Positions 8,061 through 17,166 are shown, numbered from the stretch's first letter. The stretch is 64,000 nucleotides of DNA from Verrucomicrobiota bacterium (GCA_016222805.1 JACRQG010000008.1:461253-525252), one strand, 5' to 3'. Translations and numbers: made by a program. The notes: generated from the letters alone by a model not told the origin.

Positions 8061-9550
8061 TTCTTCGCGGCGCCAGGCGGCCGGGGCGGGCTGAAGAGGT
8101 TGTTGGTTCCGCTGGTCGAGGCCGCGGCCGCTTGCGCGGACACCGTCCCCGTGGCCACGATGGCGCCTTCGGCGAGGCCCGAGAGAATCTCCGTGTTGGC
8201 ACTGTCGCTCACTCCCAGGAAGACCCGGGTCGCCTGCAGGGTACCGGTGACGAGACCGGTGGCGTTGGGCTGGCCCGTGGGCACATACACCGTAACCGGC
8301 TGGGTGGCCGCCCCGCCACCGCCACTGCTGGCAGCCGTCCGCGGACCTCCGCCCTGCCCGCCCCCGCCGGCTCCTGGGCCGCGTCCGCCACCCCCGGGAG
8401 GCGGACCGCCCATGCCGCCGTCAGGCGGTCCGAAGCCACCGCCACCCCCGGCGCTCATCGCCGCCCGCCGGTTGCGCATCGTCGTCTCCATCGTCTTGCG
8501 CTCATCGGCGTCGAGCTTGCCGTCGCCGTTCTTGTCGAAGTCCGCGAGGAGCCGTTGCCGGATCTCCGCCGGCATCTTGTCAATGTCAGGCGCCCCGCCG
8601 CCGGCGTCCGCCGCAGGCAGCACCGTCGCGCCTTCCGGCGCCTTGAACCGCAGCGCAGCGTTCGGCACCCGCAGGACACCCGTCCGCCGCGCGGTCGCGA
8701 TCACGAGGTTGGCCGTCATCCCGGGACGCAGCTTCAGGTCGGCGTTCTCGACCGAGATGATCGTCGGGTAGGTCACGACGTTGTTCTGGATCGTTGAGTT
8801 GTTGCGGATCTGCCGGACCTTGCCCTGGAACGACCGGCCGGGGAACGCATCGACCGTAAACGTGACGGCCTGACCCGCCTCGACGCCCCCGATGTCGGCC
8901 TCGGAAACCGCCGCCTCGATCTCCATCTGCCGCAGGTCGCGCGCGATCGTGAAGAGGGTCGCGACGTTGTAGTTGGACTGCACCGTCTGCCCGACGGACA
9001 CCGCCCGCTTCAGCACGACGCCGTCGACCGGGGAGTAGATTTTGCAGCGCTCGAGGTCGGTGCGGGCGCTCTTGACCGCCGCCTCAGCCTTTTTCGCGGA
9101 GGCCTCCTGTTGCCGCAACGACACCGCCGCCTCGTCGTACTCCGACTGCGACACGAGCTTCTGCTCCAGGAGACCCTTCGCCCGCCGCACGGCGAGCTGC
9201 CGCAACTCGAGCGTGGCCTGCGCGGACAGCAGGTCGGCCTCCGCCTGAAACAGGCGCGCCTCGTAGGTCGTCGGCTCGATTTCCACGAGCAACTGGCCCT
9301 TCTTCACGACATCGTTGAAGTCGGCGTACAACGCGAGGATGTTGCCGGACACCTGGCTCCCGACGTCGACATTGGTCAGCGCCGCCAGGGTGCCGCTGCC
9401 GGTCACCGTCTGCGTCACGTCGCCGCGTTGCACGGTGGTCGTGCGAAATGTCGGCGCTGCGACGGCGTTTCCGCCGGAACGGCGCCACCACCCCACGGCC
9501 GCGACCGCGATCACCGCCAACACGATCCAGGAGAGAAGGCGCGTGATCAT
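8057..9550 (-). CDS. MacA/HlyD-family periplasmic adaptor with inserted EF-hand
   Basis: 497 residues from the ATG at 9550. One membrane anchor (7-21) precedes the adaptor: TVQRGDVTQTVTGSGTL, a lipoyl half-motif (VGSQVSGNILALYADFNDVVKKGQLL), an alpha-helical hairpin (about 95-170), the second lipoyl half (CKIYSPVDGVVLKR), and beta-barrel/membrane-proximal domains. Between the barrel and the C-terminal domain (about 315-420) there is an insertion not found in standard MacA. It contains a perfect EF-hand loop (D339-x-N341-x-D343-G-x-L-x-x-x-E350) flanked by helices, then a Gly/Pro-rich low-complexity stretch. It heads the five-gene minus-strand unit and would link the MacB-like permease to an outer-membrane channel. 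The start has no strong ribosome-binding site. Confidence 0.9.
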   Translation of the reverse strand: MITRLLSWIVLAVIAVAAVGWWRRSGGNAVAAPTFRTTTVQRGDVTQTVTGSGTLAALTNVDVGSQVSGNILALYADFNDVVKKGQLLVEIEPTTYEARLFQAEADLLSAQATLELRQLAVRRAKGLLEQKLVSQSEYDEAAVSLRQQEASAKKAEAAVKSARTDLERCKIYSPVDGVVLKRAVSVGQTVQSNYNVATLFTIARDLRQMEIEAAVSEADIGGVEAGQAVTFTVDAFPGRSFQGKVRQIRNNSTIQNNVVTYPTIISVENADLKLRPGMTANLVIATARRTGVLRVPNAALRFKAPEGATVLPAADAGGGAPDIDKMPAEIRQRLLADFDKNGDGKLDADERKTMETTMRNRRAAMSAGGGGGFGPPDGGMGGPPPGGGGRGPGAGGGGQGGGPRTAASSGGGGAATQPVTVYVPTGQPNATGLVTGTLQATRVFLGVSDSANTEILSGLAEGAIVATGTVSAQAAAASTSGTNNLFSPPRPPGAAKK

Positions 9551-9849
9551 GGGAAGAGGGGCTTGGGCTCCGGCGTCACCGTCCGCACGGGGGAATTCGG
9601 TTTCATGACGCCAGGGTGGTCCCGGTCCTCCGTTCCGACGACACCTCTGCCACCAACCGGCCGGCAAATGGTACGAACCGGTCCAAAGTCCGGACGGACC
9701 GCGCCGCGCTCCGGTCGCAGCGACGCGCCGCCGTGCTTCCGCCGCCGGAGCATCGTCTGCCGCGCACTCCCTCCCGCGTGCCCGGAGGCTCGACCTGGCG
9801 CCGACTGGACGCGATGCTCCCCGGTGAAGGCCCAACCCCGTTTCGCTCC

Positions 9850-11211
9850 ATGAAATCCCGCCTGCTTCTCTCCGTCCTGGTGTTCGCCCTCGCCGGCCCC
9901 GTGATCGCCGCCGAGCTGCCCTGGAAAATCGGCCTCGCCGCGGTGAAGATCACGCCGGAACAACCCGTGCTCATGTATGGCTACGCGAGCCGCATCGAGC
10001 CGCACCAAGGGGTCGCGAGCGACCTGTTCGCCAAGGCCCTGGCGCTCGAAGACGGCCAGGGGGCCAAGGCGGTGCTGGTCACGTGCGACCTGGGAGGCGT
10101 CCACGGCGCGATGATCGATCGCCTCGCCACCCGCCTGCGGGAAAGGCACGGGCTGCCGCGGGCCGCCGTGATCTACAACGCCTCCCACACCCACGCCGGG
10201 CCGCAGGCCTGGCTCTCGCGCGACGAGATCGAGGGCGTCAGTCCGGCGACCCTCCAGCAAACGCGCGCCTACATCGCGGAGCTGGAACGGAAGCTGGAGC
10301 GTGTGGCGCTCGATGCCCTCGACCGCCTCGAGCCGGCTGCACTCTCGTGGGGCCTGGGCATGGCGCCGTTTGTGATGAACCGCCGCGAGTTCACCGATCG
10401 CGGCATCGTCCTCGGCTTCAATCCCAAGGGCCCGGTCGACCGCAGCGTGCTCGTGCTGCGCGCCCACAACGCCCAGGGGCATCTCCGCGCCGTCCTGATG
10501 GGAGTCGCGTGTCATTGCACCTGCTCCGGCCCGAAGAACCAGCAGATTGACGGCGACTATGCCGGCCACGCCCAGCGGCTGGTGGAGGAGCAGTTCCCCG
10601 GCGTGCAGGCGATGTTCCTCACCGGCTGCGGCGGCGACGCCAATCCCTGGCCGCGCGGAGAACTCATCCATGCCCGGCAACACGGCGCCACCCTCGCGGC
10701 CGAAGTGGCCCGAGTGCTGGCGGAAAAACCCGCGCCCCTGCGGCCCCCGCTGCGGATGGCCTTCGCTCCGGCGGCGCTCCCCATCACCCCGCCGGAGTCG
10801 CGCGAGAAGCTGGAGGCCATGGCCAAGTCCTCCTCGAGCTGGCTGAAGTACATCGGCACCCGGCAGCTCGCGCTGCTGAACAAGGGCCAGGCCCCGGCGG
10901 CGAGCTACCCGATGCCGATTTCCCTCTGGCATTTTGGCTCCGACCTCGCGCTCGTCGGCCTGAGCGGCGAACCCGTCAACGACTACGTGCACCTCATCGA
11001 GAACGCGCTCGGCCCAACGCGCCTTTGGGTCGCGGGGTACTGCCACGACGTCTTCGGGTATGTGCCCAGTGCCCGGGTGCTGGCCGAGGGTGGCTACGAG
11101 ACGCGCGGCATCGACCGCGGCGATGCCGTCGGGCAGTTCACTCCGGCCGCCCAGGAGGCGGTGGTCGGCGTGGTGACCGCCCTGGCCCGCGAAACCGGAC
11201 GGCTGAAGTAG
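9850..11211 (+). CDS. Neutral/alkaline ceramidase-like secreted hydrolase
   Basis: 453 residues from the ATG at 9850, the first start giving a signal peptide (MKSRLLLSVLVFALAGPVIAA). The mature N-terminus (IGLAAVKITPEQPVLMYGYASR) and the NASHTHAGP motif with H113/H115 match the N-terminal catalytic domain of neutral/alkaline non-lysosomal ceramidases, which use a zinc ion to cleave N-acyl amides. GCGGDANPWPRG provides a later conserved segment of the family. At ~450 residues it is shorter than the ~650-residue Pseudomonas ceramidase and lacks the C-terminal Ig-like domain, as many Verrucomicrobia/Planctomycetes homologues do, so true ceramide hydrolysis is not assured. It is divergent from the adaptor gene, with 299 bases between. 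Confidence 0.82.
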   Translation: MKSRLLLSVLVFALAGPVIAAELPWKIGLAAVKITPEQPVLMYGYASRIEPHQGVASDLFAKALALEDGQGAKAVLVTCDLGGVHGAMIDRLATRLRERHGLPRAAVIYNASHTHAGPQAWLSRDEIEGVSPATLQQTRAYIAELERKLERVALDALDRLEPAALSWGLGMAPFVMNRREFTDRGIVLGFNPKGPVDRSVLVLRAHNAQGHLRAVLMGVACHCTCSGPKNQQIDGDYAGHAQRLVEEQFPGVQAMFLTGCGGDANPWPRGELIHARQHGATLAAEVARVLAEKPAPLRPPLRMAFAPAALPITPPESREKLEAMAKSSSSWLKYIGTRQLALLNKGQAPAASYPMPISLWHFGSDLALVGLSGEPVNDYVHLIENALGPTRLWVAGYCHDVFGYVPSARVLAEGGYETRGIDRGDAVGQFTPAAQEAVVGVVTALARETGRLK

Positions 11212-11244
11212 GTCCAACTCCCGCCGGTCGCCGTCACGTCCGTC

Positions 11245-11787
11245 ATGCCCCCGTCCACCCCCGAGGAAAGCCGCTGGTTCGAAACGCGCCTCCAGGCGCA
11301 CGAACCGATGCTGCGCGCGTGGCTGCACAGCCGCTTTCCCCAAGGGGTGGAGATCGACGATCTCGTGCAGGAGGCCTATGCGCGGGTGCTCCGGGCGCGG
11401 GCAGCCGGAGCCACGATGCAGTCGCCCAAGGCGTTCCTGTTTGCCACGGCCCGCAACCTCGCCCTCGACCTGCTGCGCCACCGCCAGGCGCGGGGCGAAG
11501 TTCATTTAGTGCCAATCGACACCCTGGACGTCTTGGATGAGGCGGACGGCATCCCCGAGATCGCCGACCGCAACGAGAAACTCGAACTCTTGACCGCCGC
11601 CATCCAGTCGCTGCCCGATCGCTGCCGCCAAGTGATGACCCTGCGGAAGATCTACGGCTTGTCCCAGAAGGAAATCGCTTCCCGGCTCGGCATCTCCGAA
11701 CACACCGTCTCGGCGCAACTCACCATCGGCGTGCGCAAGTGCACCGAGCATTTCGCGCTGCTGCGCCGGGAGGAAGGCCGCCCATGA
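11245..11787 (+). CDS. ECF-type RNA polymerase sigma factor (FecI-like)
   Basis: 180 residues. Region 2 carries the -10-recognition helix preceded by VEIDDLVQEAYARVL and the SPKAFLFATARNLALDLLRH stretch; region 4 has a helix-turn-helix in YGLSQKEIASRLGISEHTVSAQL. There is no sigma region 1 or 3, as expected for ECF factors. The stop overlaps the FecR gene start (ATGA), and a TonB receptor with a signalling domain follows, the standard FecI-FecR-FecA order. It would direct RNA polymerase to its own receptor operon when the receptor is loaded with ligand. Confidence 0.95.
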   Translation: MPPSTPEESRWFETRLQAHEPMLRAWLHSRFPQGVEIDDLVQEAYARVLRARAAGATMQSPKAFLFATARNLALDLLRHRQARGEVHLVPIDTLDVLDEADGIPEIADRNEKLELLTAAIQSLPDRCRQVMTLRKIYGLSQKEIASRLGISEHTVSAQLTIGVRKCTEHFALLRREEGRP

Positions 11788-12776
11788 CCGCGCCCCGCTC
11801 CCTGGCCGACCAGGCGGCCGACTGGCTGGTGCGACGCGACCGGGGACTCACTCCCGCGGAGCAGGATGAGTTCCTGCAGTGGCTTGCCGCCGACCCTCGT
11901 CATGGGGACGCCCTGGCCCGCGAACAGCAGACCTGGCGCGAGCTTGACCTGCTCGCCGACTGGCGCCCGGAACATGCCGCCGAACCCAATCCAGATCTGC
12001 TGGCCCGACCGGTGGCAATCCGCCGAGCCGCTCCCCGCCCTTGGCTCGTCCCCGTCGGCCTTGCGGCCGCCGCCGTGCTGGCGGTGATCGGATACGTCGC
12101 CTTCCGGGCGGATCCCGTTCGCTCTCCCGCTCCGGTGGCCGCCAGCGGTTACGAGCAACGCGTGCTCGAGGACGGTTCGATCGCGGAGCTCAATCGTGGC
12201 GCGGCCATCTCCGCCACGTTCACCGCCGGCGAGCGCCGCGTGATCCTCGCCCAGGGAGAGGCCCACTTCACCGTGAAGCAGGAGCCGGCCAGGCCGTTCG
12301 TGGTGTTGGCGGGCGGGGTCGAGGCCCGCGCGGTCGGAACCGCCTTTCACGTCCGGCTGGGGGCCGCCAGCGTCGAAGTGCTGGTGACGGAAGGCCGGGT
12401 GCAGGTTGCATCGGCCGACGGCAGCCTGCCGCCGGTCGTCGGCGCCGGGGAGCGGATCACGGTGCCTCTGGCTTCCGCCCGTCCATTGCCGAAGGTGGAT
12501 CGGGTTTCCGCCGAGGAAATCGCCCGCACCCTGGCCTGGCAGCCGCGGCTCCTGGAGTTTGCCTCGACCCCGCTGGCGGAGGTCGTCGCCGAATTCAACC
12601 GGCGCAATGCCGTGCAACTCATCCTCGAGGATCCCGCGTTGGGCGCGTTGCCCATCGTGGCGTCGTTCCGCTCCGACAATGTCGAGGGCTTCGTCCGCCT
12701 GCTCGAGGTGACGGCCGGCGTGCACGCCACCCGTGAGGGCGAGACGATCCGGCTCCGGCCCAAGAAGTCGCCTTAG
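11784..12776 (+). CDS. FecR-family anti-sigma / signal-transducing membrane protein
   Basis: 330 residues from the ATG at 11784, preceded by GGGAGGAAGG inside the sigma gene. The cytoplasmic N-terminus (ADWLVRRDRGLTPAEQDEFLQWL) is the FecR anti-sigma segment with its conserved Trp residues. One membrane helix spans about 88-106. The periplasmic part has a FecR domain (about 120-230; EQRVLEDGSIAELNRGAAI, QGEAHFTVKQ..RPFVV) and a C-terminal STN-like fold (about 250-325; AEVVAEFNRRNAVQLILEDP) that would contact the receptor's signalling domain. It transmits ligand binding at the outer membrane to the sigma factor encoded just upstream. Confidence 0.94.
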   Translation: MTAPRSLADQAADWLVRRDRGLTPAEQDEFLQWLAADPRHGDALAREQQTWRELDLLADWRPEHAAEPNPDLLARPVAIRRAAPRPWLVPVGLAAAAVLAVIGYVAFRADPVRSPAPVAASGYEQRVLEDGSIAELNRGAAISATFTAGERRVILAQGEAHFTVKQEPARPFVVLAGGVEARAVGTAFHVRLGAASVEVLVTEGRVQVASADGSLPPVVGAGERITVPLASARPLPKVDRVSAEEIARTLAWQPRLLEFASTPLAEVVAEFNRRNAVQLILEDPALGALPIVASFRSDNVEGFVRLLEVTAGVHATREGETIRLRPKKSP

Positions 12777-12824
12777 TGTGTTTTTCTCCCGGGTACGTCT
12801 TGGGAACACCAACCCTGCCCAAGC

Positions 12825-15800
12825 ATGCCCCCCTTGTTCCTCCCGTTTCGCTCCCTTCGGCGCGTCGCCTGTGGCGCCCTGCTGCTCGCCAGCGTCCTCG
12901 CCGCCACCCCGGCCACCCGCACCTTTGACATCCCGGCGGGCGATGCCGCCCAGTCGCTCCGACTCGCCGCGCAGCAGGCTGGCCGCGAAATCATGTTTCT
13001 CGCCGAAACCGTGCGGGGCACCCGCACCACCGCGGTCCGGGGCGACTTCACGGCCGAGGAGGCGCTCCGGCGGATGCTCGCGGGCACCGATCTCCAGCTC
13101 GTACAGGATGAGAAGTCCGGCGCCCTGGCGGTGAAGCGGGCCGCGGCCCCGGCGCCCGCCCCTGCCGTGCCCGGCCCGCGCTCCACCACCGGCCAGCGGC
13201 AGGCAGCCGAGTTGTTGTCCGCCGACACGATCGTGATGACACCCTTCACCGTCGCGACCGAGAAAGACGAGGGCTTCGTCGCCGCTGCCTCCCTCGCCGG
13301 CGGACGCCTCGCCACGGACCTGCGCGACACTCCGGTCGCCTACTCGGTGCTCACCCGCGACTTCCTCGACACCCTGGCGCTCTTCGATCAGGAGCAGGCG
13401 CTCACCTGGTCGGTCGGTTCCTACATGCCGCTCCAGGACACCAGCACCTACCGCTACAACGACAACGAGGCCGGCTCGAGCGTGATGTCGCGCGGCGTGC
13501 GCATTGCCGGCGCCGCCCAGCGGAACTTCTTTCAACTCGGCCTCAACGCCGACACCTACAGCCAGGAGCGCATCGACTTCGCCCGGGGTCCCAACGCGCT
13601 GCTGATCGGCACCGGCGGCCTGGGTGGCGTGGTCGTCGGCATGACCAAGCAGGCCCGCCTCGACAAGGCCTTCGACAAGGCCGGGCTCACGCTCGGCTCG
13701 TGGAACCGCTTCCGCACAACGTACGACGTCAACCGGCCACTCACCGACAAACTCGCCCTGCGCGCCAACCTCCTTTGGCAGGATGCCGACACCTGGCGCA
13801 ACCTCGAGTTCGATAACCGCCGCGGCAACCACTACACCGTCACCTACCGGCCGTTCCGGCGCACGCAGGTCCGGGCGGAGTTCGAATACTACAAGCAGAG
13901 CACGATCATGGGTCGTGAAACCATGAGCGAATCGCTGTCCGGCTGGGATGGCCGCACCACGGTGCCCGTCCCGGGAACGGTGGCGGTGGCAAACTCGGAT
14001 GCCGTCGGCCTCGCCCGCTTCGGCTCCAGCACCGCGCCGCAACTGATCTACATCCCGGGCTCGGATGGCTCCACCGTGATGAACTGGGCCAACTCCTGGC
14101 GGACCCAGGGCGGCGCGGCCACCGCCGCCGTGCCGGTGGGCGGACGGTTCCCGCTCTCCACCGCCAACCTCGGCATCAACAACGGCCCGATGATCGACAG
14201 CATCTACGCCGGCGAACTGCTGTTCGGCCTGGCCGAGTCCGGCTCGTTTTTCCGCCGGCCCACGCGCGAAAGCGTCCTCCAGCCGGACGCGCCCACGCTA
14301 TCCTACCAGTTTCGCGATGCCGCGGTGTTCCTCGAACACCAGCAGGGGGAGCACCTCTTCTTCGAGGCCGCCGCCAACTGGGCCCGGACGAAGAAGCACG
14401 TCGAGGCCGTGGCCTCGCGGATGGGCAGCGTCTTCATCGACGTCAACGCCACGCTGCCCGACGGCCGGCCCAACCCCAACTTCAGGCAACCGTACAGCGA
14501 GGCGATCAGCGGCACCTACTACTACCTGAACAACATCAAGGAGGCCCGCGCCGCCGCCGCCCTGGTCTTCGACCGCACGCGCTGGGGCGACTTTCGCGCC
14601 AACCTGATTGCCGGCGGACGCAGCGTGCACAACGACGTGCGCGGCTACGGCTACGTGATGAACCGCAGTGCCGACATCCGCACGCGGTCGCGGGATGATC
14701 TGTTCAACTACCGCTATTACCTCAACGACCCGGTGAAGCCCTTCACCATTCCGGCCAGCGTGCGACTGATCGACCCCGTTACGGGCACCAACACCACCTA
14801 CGGCATCACCAAGATCCTCGATATCCGCAGTGCCGGAAACTTCCGCGCCTCCGACACAACCTTCACGTACCTGCAGGGCGCCCTCAACGCCAAGCTGTTC
14901 AACGGCCGCCTCAACCTCATCGGCGGGGCTCGCCGCGACACCCTCGAGCGCGACCTCTACACCCTCAACGGCAACGCCAATGCCGTGATTTCCGATTACC
15001 CGGCAAACTGGGACGGTCAAACCCCGATCTACCGCGCGCTGCCTCCGGCGGACTACTGGAATCTCACCTACAAGGCGAAAGACACGAACGGTGCGATCAG
15101 CGGCAACGGCGCCACGCTGCCCGCCCTGTCGCGGCCGCGCGATGGCTCCGGGCGGGCGCTGCCGCAGTACGCCAACGATCGATTCCGCGACGACTATTCT
15201 TCTCCCCCGGTCGAATTTGATGTCAGCACGATCACCTACGGCGGCGTGCTGCACGTGCTGCCCTGGGTGAGCACCTACGCCAACTTCGCGGAGTCGTTCA
15301 ACCCGCCCGGCGCCGGCATCACCATCAACGGCGCGGCCCTGCCGCCAGGACTCAGCGAAGGCTGGGACTATGGCGTGCGCTTCACCCTGTTGCAGGGACG
15401 GGTCAGCGCCTCGTTGGGCCGCTACGGCTCCACCCAGCGCAACAACTCCTTCGACAACACCGGCGCCACGCGCAAGTACGCCAACATCGCCGCCGCCAAC
15501 CGCGTCGGCGATCTTTCCGCCGACGGCCAGAACACGCGCGGCCTGCCGCTCGTCCCAACCCCGACCTTTGACTTCCAGGACACGAAGGGCCGCGGCTACG
15601 AGATCGACATTGTCGCCAACCTCACCCGCAACTGGCGCCTGACCGCCAACGCCGGGATCCCCAAGAATCTCACGACCAATGCGAACCAGGAACAGTGGGC
15701 CTACCTCAACGCCAACGAGGCGGTCCTGAAGCAGATCGTGCAGGATGCCGGCGTGACGATCGGCGCCAACAACGTGGCCACGGTCGATCTCTCGGTGCCG

Positions 15801-16343
15801 GTCGCCAACCGATCACCCGATGCGGCGGCGGCCGCAACCGCCTGGAACGACATCCAGACCTTCAAGGCCACCAGTGATCCCAAGGTGGCGACCTTCAGCG
15901 ATCAACCGAAGTTCACCGCCAACTTCTTCACCGACTACCGCTTTTCGCAGGGGATGTGGCAGAACCTCCGTGTCGGGGGCGGCGTGCAGTACATCGGCAA
16001 GAAGGCCATCGGCAACCGCGGCGGAGACACCATCGTCAATCCCGCCAATCCGGCTCTCGCCATCGACAACCCGGACGTCGACGCCACGACCCGCATCTAC
16101 ATGCCCGGGTACTACACGGTCACCGCCACGGTTGGGTACCAGTACAAGCTGCGCCGCGGCATGACCCTCGATCTGAATCTCAAGGTCGGCAACCTGCTCG
16201 ACAACGACGACTTGGTCTACATCGGTGCCGGCCTCCGCGCGCCGAAGGGCGACATTTCGCGGCCTGATCGCGTGACGGTCCCGACCACCTTCCTTTACCT
16301 GCCGCCGCGGTCCTTCACCTTGAGCGCCACCCTCGGCTTCTGA
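12825..16343 (+). CDS. TonB-dependent receptor with N-terminal STN signalling domain
   Basis: 1172 residues, long for a receptor. After the signal peptide (about 1-30) comes a secretin/TonB N-terminal (STN) domain at about 32-105 (FDIPAGDAAQSLRLAAQQAG, FTAEEALRRMLAGTDLQL), which in FecA-type receptors touches the FecR protein. An Ala/Pro linker leads to a plug (about 130-290; SSVMSRGVRIAGAAQRNFF, RIDFARGPNALLIGTGGLGG) and a long 22-strand-type barrel rich in aromatic and Asn residues, ending in ...TLSATLGF with the terminal Phe needed for outer-membrane insertion. It follows sigma and FecR genes by 48 bases, so expression is probably self-induced. The ligand is unknown; a siderophore or carbohydrate are both possible. 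Confidence 0.94.
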   Translation: MPPLFLPFRSLRRVACGALLLASVLAATPATRTFDIPAGDAAQSLRLAAQQAGREIMFLAETVRGTRTTAVRGDFTAEEALRRMLAGTDLQLVQDEKSGALAVKRAAAPAPAPAVPGPRSTTGQRQAAELLSADTIVMTPFTVATEKDEGFVAAASLAGGRLATDLRDTPVAYSVLTRDFLDTLALFDQEQALTWSVGSYMPLQDTSTYRYNDNEAGSSVMSRGVRIAGAAQRNFFQLGLNADTYSQERIDFARGPNALLIGTGGLGGVVVGMTKQARLDKAFDKAGLTLGSWNRFRTTYDVNRPLTDKLALRANLLWQDADTWRNLEFDNRRGNHYTVTYRPFRRTQVRAEFEYYKQSTIMGRETMSESLSGWDGRTTVPVPGTVAVANSDAVGLARFGSSTAPQLIYIPGSDGSTVMNWANSWRTQGGAATAAVPVGGRFPLSTANLGINNGPMIDSIYAGELLFGLAESGSFFRRPTRESVLQPDAPTLSYQFRDAAVFLEHQQGEHLFFEAAANWARTKKHVEAVASRMGSVFIDVNATLPDGRPNPNFRQPYSEAISGTYYYLNNIKEARAAAALVFDRTRWGDFRANLIAGGRSVHNDVRGYGYVMNRSADIRTRSRDDLFNYRYYLNDPVKPFTIPASVRLIDPVTGTNTTYGITKILDIRSAGNFRASDTTFTYLQGALNAKLFNGRLNLIGGARRDTLERDLYTLNGNANAVISDYPANWDGQTPIYRALPPADYWNLTYKAKDTNGAISGNGATLPALSRPRDGSGRALPQYANDRFRDDYSSPPVEFDVSTITYGGVLHVLPWVSTYANFAESFNPPGAGITINGAALPPGLSEGWDYGVRFTLLQGRVSASLGRYGSTQRNNSFDNTGATRKYANIAAANRVGDLSADGQNTRGLPLVPTPTFDFQDTKGRGYEIDIVANLTRNWRLTANAGIPKNLTTNANQEQWAYLNANEAVLKQIVQDAGVTIGANNVATVDLSVPVANRSPDAAAAATAWNDIQTFKATSDPKVATFSDQPKFTANFFTDYRFSQGMWQNLRVGGGVQYIGKKAIGNRGGDTIVNPANPALAIDNPDVDATTRIYMPGYYTVTATVGYQYKLRRGMTLDLNLKVGNLLDNDDLVYIGAGLRAPKGDISRPDRVTVPTTFLYLPPRSFTLSATLGF

Positions 16344-16446
16344 GCCAGGCGCGCCCAAGGGGCATCGCGCCAGCGAGTTTGGAAATCCCGTCGCTGCGGC
16401 TTGGCCGCCGGCGGGGTGACGGGGACACTCCTGGCCCGGCGCACCG

Positions 16447-16463
16447 CGACCGACAGTCGGTCG
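16447..16463. promoter_or_regulatory. Perfect 8+1+8 palindrome between TonB receptor and next gene
   Basis: CGACCGAC-A-GTCGGTCG lies 56 bases upstream of the ATG at 16519 and is followed by a second small inverted repeat (AGACGC-AGGC-GCGTCT, about 16473-16488). The first could be an operator or the stem of a hairpin; there is no T-tract to make a clear terminator. Function is a guess. Confidence 0.3.
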
Positions 16464-16518
16464 TAACGCTTGAGACGCAGGCGCGTCTTGCGGCAAGCTC
16501 ACATTCCTCACGCTCCCC

Positions 16519-17151
16519 ATGCCGTCCTCGTTCCCAATCCGCCGCCTCTGCCTCCAGCGCTGGGCCTGGTGGGGAGCGGCCTTTGCCGCCGGCCTGATTC
16601 CTCTGGGGCTCGCCCAGGTCAAGCCCGAGCGGCCCGACAAGGAGGAAATGCGGGAGTTGAAACGCGAGATGCAGGCGGACCCGCTCGCGGGAAAACCCAA
16701 GAAGCAAGCCAAGCAGGAGGCTAAGGGAAAGGAAGGGCGGGCGACCGCAGAGGCCGAGGGCGAATCACGCACCCTGACCCGCCTGCGCGAGTACCTGGAG
16801 GTCACGGACGACGCCGAGTGGGCAGTCATCGCGGAACGAATTCAAGCCGTGGTCGAGTCCCGGACGGCGCTGGGAGTCGGAGTCCCGGGGTTCAAGGGTC
16901 CGGCGCCCATCGCCGAGAAGGGCAAGCGGAGTCCCCGCACCAGCGGACCTGGCCGGGCGGAACAGGAGGCTTTGCGCTCCGCGGTCCGCGATCGTCTGCC
17001 GGATGCCGAACTCAAGGTGCGTCTCGCGCGCGCCCATGAGGTCTTCGAGCAGAACCAGGCCCGGATGAACAAGGCCCACGCCGAACTCCGCGCTGTCCTT
17101 TCGGTGCGCCAGGAGGCGGTCGCAGTGCTGGCGGGCCTGCTGCCGCCCTGA
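16519..17151 (+). CDS. Hypothetical secreted, Lys/Glu/Ala-rich protein
   Basis: 210 residues. A Trp-rich hydrophobic N-terminus (about 14-32, WAWWGAAFAAGLIPLGLAQ) looks like a signal peptide or anchor. A charged low-complexity linker (KPERPDKEEMRELKREMQ through KKQAKQEAKGKEG) follows. The C-terminal half is helical (LTRLREYLEVTDDAEWAVIAERI, then LPDAELKVRLARAHEVFEQN) and resembles uncharacterised helical proteins of Opitutaceae. It is convergent with the phosphoesterase gene, with 15 bases between stops. No enzymatic motif is visible. Confidence 0.65.
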   Translation: MPSSFPIRRLCLQRWAWWGAAFAAGLIPLGLAQVKPERPDKEEMRELKREMQADPLAGKPKKQAKQEAKGKEGRATAEAEGESRTLTRLREYLEVTDDAEWAVIAERIQAVVESRTALGVGVPGFKGPAPIAEKGKRSPRTSGPGRAEQEALRSAVRDRLPDAELKVRLARAHEVFEQNQARMNKAHAELRAVLSVRQEAVAVLAGLLPP

Positions 17152-17166
17152 ACCGCCGCCCGGTGG

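Noticed and set aside
9547-11505. Long minus-strand frame across the ceramidase-like and sigma-factor genes
   Set aside because: Antisense shadow; the plus-strand genes have signal peptide, HTHAGP motif and sigma regions, while this frame has no recognisable domain.
11652-14042. Long minus-strand frame opposite sigma, FecR and the TonB receptor
   Set aside because: Shadow of three well-supported genes; Gly/Arg-rich with no domain.
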